DNA of 7,296 nt from Betaproteobacteria bacterium (GTDB lineage: Bacteria > Pseudomonadota > Gammaproteobacteria > Burkholderiales > SG8-39): positions 1 to 7,296 of the forward strand of contig SCUH01000178.1 in assembly GCA_004298295.1 (NCBI GenBank), written 5' to 3'. A program made the position numbers and the translations under genes. How positions within the stretch are numbered: position 1 is the first letter of the stretch; each line of letters opens with the position of its first letter. A model generated the notes under the pieces. It was not told the origin of the DNA. It saw only the letters and a list, made by a program, of their open reading frames with translations, and searched no databases. This document shows positions 6,170-7,296 of this stretch, one piece after another.

Positions 6170-6198
6170 TTGACAGCCGCGGGGGCGGCGCAAAAAAT
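6170..6198 (+). promoter_or_regulatory. candidate sigma-70-type promoter for the SDR gene
   Basis: A perfect TTGACA (6170-6175) is followed after a 17-bp spacer by AAAAAT (6193-6198), four of six matches to TATAAT. The start would be near 6205, giving a leader of about 60 bases before the ATG at 6265. It sits in the 119-bp divergent region shared with the crotonase gene. Confidence 0.5.
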
Positions 6199-6264
6199 CC
6201 ACCGACTGCCAAGCGGGCGATGCCCCGCTCGAGTGCAGCGATCCGTGCCTCAGGGAGTGACGCC

Positions 6265-7170
6265 ATGCTGAAAGACAAGGTCGTCGTCGTCACCGGAGCG
6301 GGCGGCGGCATCGGGCGCGATTGCGCGCTCGCCATGGCGGCCCACGGCGCCCGCGTGGTGGTGAACGACATCGGCGCCTCGGTGTCGGGCGAAGGCCGGG
6401 ATACCGGGCCGGCACAGCAGGTCGCGGACGAGATCCAGGCGCTGGGCGGCCATGCCGTGGCGAACACCGACAGCGTCGCCGAGTGGGAGTCGGCCAACCA
6501 CATCGTCAGGACGGCGATCGACGCCTTCGGCCGCATCGACGCGGTGGTCAATAACGCCGGCATCCTGCGCGACCGGTTCTTCTTCAACCTGTCGCCCGAA
6601 GATTGGAAAGCGGTCATCGACGTCCACCTCAACGGCACGTTCTACGTTTCGCGCGCCGCGGCGCCGTACTTCAAGAGCCGGAACGCCGGCCGCTACATCA
6701 GCATGACCTCGACCTCCGGGCTGATCGGCAATCTTGGCCAGGCCAACTACGCGGCCGCCAAGCTGGGCATCGCAGCCCTGTCGAAGTCGATGGCGCTCGA
6801 CATGGCGAAATACCGTGTCACCTCGAACTGCATCGCGCCCTTTGCCTGGAGCCGCATGATCGGCACCATTGCCGCGGACACGCCGGAGCAGCTGGCGCGC
6901 CTGGAAAAGCTCAAGCGCATGGCGAGCGCCAAGATCGCGCCGCTTGCGGTGTACCTGGCGAGCGATGCCGCGCAGGCGGTGAGCGGCCAGATTTTCGCTG
7001 TGCGCGCCAACGAGATCTTCCTCATGTCGCAGAACCGGCCCCTGCGCTCCGTGCACCGCGCCGAGGGCTGGACGCCCGAAGCGATCGCGGCAATCGCCAT
7101 CCCCGCGATGCGCGCGCAATTCTATCCGCTCGAGCGCTCACAGGACGTATTTTCCTGGGATCCGGTCTGA
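6265..7170 (+). CDS. short-chain dehydrogenase, MFE-2-type (3R)-hydroxyacyl-CoA dehydrogenase-like
   Basis: A 301-residue SDR. The Rossmann cofactor motif is TGAGGGIG (10-17), followed by VVVNDIG (31-37), where Asp35 at the end of beta-2 favours NAD over NADP. NNAG lies at 96-99, Asn123 in HLNGTF, and the catalytic Ser149, Tyr162 and Lys166 (YAAAK) are all present. The segments AIDAFGRIDAVVNNAGILRD and GNLGQANYAAAKLG, plus IAPFAWSRM (190-198), match the dehydrogenase unit of peroxisomal multifunctional enzyme type 2, which oxidises (3R)-hydroxyacyl-CoA. The C-terminal extension after about 250 is usual for that group. The hydratase-2 and SCP2 parts of MFE-2 are absent, so this is a single-domain form. 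The start at 6265 is preceded by GGGAG at seven bases; an upstream in-frame ATG at 6220 has none. It is divergent from the crotonase gene. The substrate is not proven; a general 3-oxoacyl reductase role is possible. Confidence 0.93.
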   Translation: MLKDKVVVVTGAGGGIGRDCALAMAAHGARVVVNDIGASVSGEGRDTGPAQQVADEIQALGGHAVANTDSVAEWESANHIVRTAIDAFGRIDAVVNNAGILRDRFFFNLSPEDWKAVIDVHLNGTFYVSRAAAPYFKSRNAGRYISMTSTSGLIGNLGQANYAAAKLGIAALSKSMALDMAKYRVTSNCIAPFAWSRMIGTIAADTPEQLARLEKLKRMASAKIAPLAVYLASDAAQAVSGQIFAVRANEIFLMSQNRPLRSVHRAEGWTPEAIAAIAIPAMRAQFYPLERSQDVFSWDPV

Positions 7171-7231
7171 CGCCGGCCGCCCCCGCCGGCCGGACTTGCC
7201 GTCGGGTCGGAATTCCGCGAAGCTAGCGCAC

Positions 7232-7296
7232 ATGGAAGGCAAGCGTTTCGGGCGCTATCTGATCGTGGGCGAACTCGGGCGCGGCGCGATGGGCGC
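7232..7296 (+). CDS. serine/threonine protein kinase, N-terminal fragment
   Basis: The frame from the ATG at 7232 to the window edge encodes MEGKRFGRYLIVGELGRGAMG, 21 residues plus two bases. This is the canonical opening of a bacterial Hanks-type Ser/Thr kinase: F-G-R-Y followed by the glycine-rich, ATP-binding loop G-x-L-G-x-G-x-x-G. In this family the next residues are normally a hydrophobic/aromatic residue and the beta-3 lysine, outside the window. The family is recognised only from this short motif, so no statement on other domains is possible. It lies 61 bp after the SDR stop on the same strand, without a clear ribosome site, and may have its own promoter. Confidence 0.75.
   Translation, partial: MEGKRFGRYLIVGELGRGAMG

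Noticed and set aside
6146..6202. Upstream start for the crotonase gene at 6202, adding 19 residues
   Set aside because: The added residues are basic and not family-like, and neither start has a ribosome site; the shorter form matches the usual N-terminus. Not fully excluded.
6220..6264. Upstream ATG at 6220 for the SDR gene
   Set aside because: No ribosome site, and the added 15 residues precede the normal SDR N-terminus; the ATG at 6265 has GGGAG at good spacing.
7172..7193. GC-rich inverted repeat GCCGGC-N7-GCCGGC after the SDR stop, as a terminator
   Set aside because: The stem is only 6 bp and no T-tract follows. It may be a weak hairpin, but I cannot support an intrinsic terminator.
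1..7296. CRISPR arrays, transposase genes, tRNA or rRNA genes, phage or defence genes
   Set aside because: None seen: almost every base lies in ordinary metabolic genes, intergenic gaps are all under 120 bp, and no direct repeat array is apparent.

Overview
The window is a GC-rich, densely packed bacterial chromosomal segment. Codon use and the protein families point to a proteobacterium, most likely betaproteobacterial (Burkholderiales or a relative). That placement is inference from protein style; there is no rRNA or marker gene here. I see no insertion sequence, CRISPR array, tRNA or phage gene, and composition looks even throughout.

Layout from left to right: the 3' part of an RraA/aldolase-family gene (+, 1-339); tail-to-tail with it, a SAM-dependent methyltransferase (-, 346-1173); divergent from that, a stand-alone GNAT acetyltransferase resembling the acetyltransferase domain of Pat-type protein lysine acetyltransferases (+, 1219-1770); convergent with it, an etfB-etfA-acyl-CoA dehydrogenase operon (-, 5285 down to 1783); upstream on the same strand, a crotonase (enoyl-CoA hydratase/isomerase) family gene (-, 5366-6145); divergent from that, a short-chain dehydrogenase of the peroxisomal MFE-2 (3R)-hydroxyacyl-CoA dehydrogenase type (+, 6265-7170); and at the right edge the first 21 codons of a Ser/Thr protein kinase (+, from 7232).

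The central block reads as an acyl-CoA oxidation module. The dehydrogenase desaturates an acyl-CoA thioester, EtfAB takes its electrons toward ETF:quinone oxidoreductase, and the crotonase and dehydrogenase could act on the unsaturated and hydroxylated intermediates. The acyl-CoA substrate cannot be read from the sequence. The dehydrogenase is of the long (about 600 residue) type that includes DmdC, 3-methylmercaptopropionyl-CoA dehydrogenase, but this broad family also serves ordinary acyl-CoAs.

The points most worth a second look are a 17-bp inverted repeat over the predicted transcription start of the etf operon, a crotonase in which both classical hydratase glutamates are replaced, a possible leaderless start for that crotonase inside a 14-bp palindrome, and a stand-alone Pat-like acetyltransferase beside acyl-CoA enzymes. 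Nothing here amounts to an obviously new multi-gene system; most of the window is ordinary metabolic gene content.
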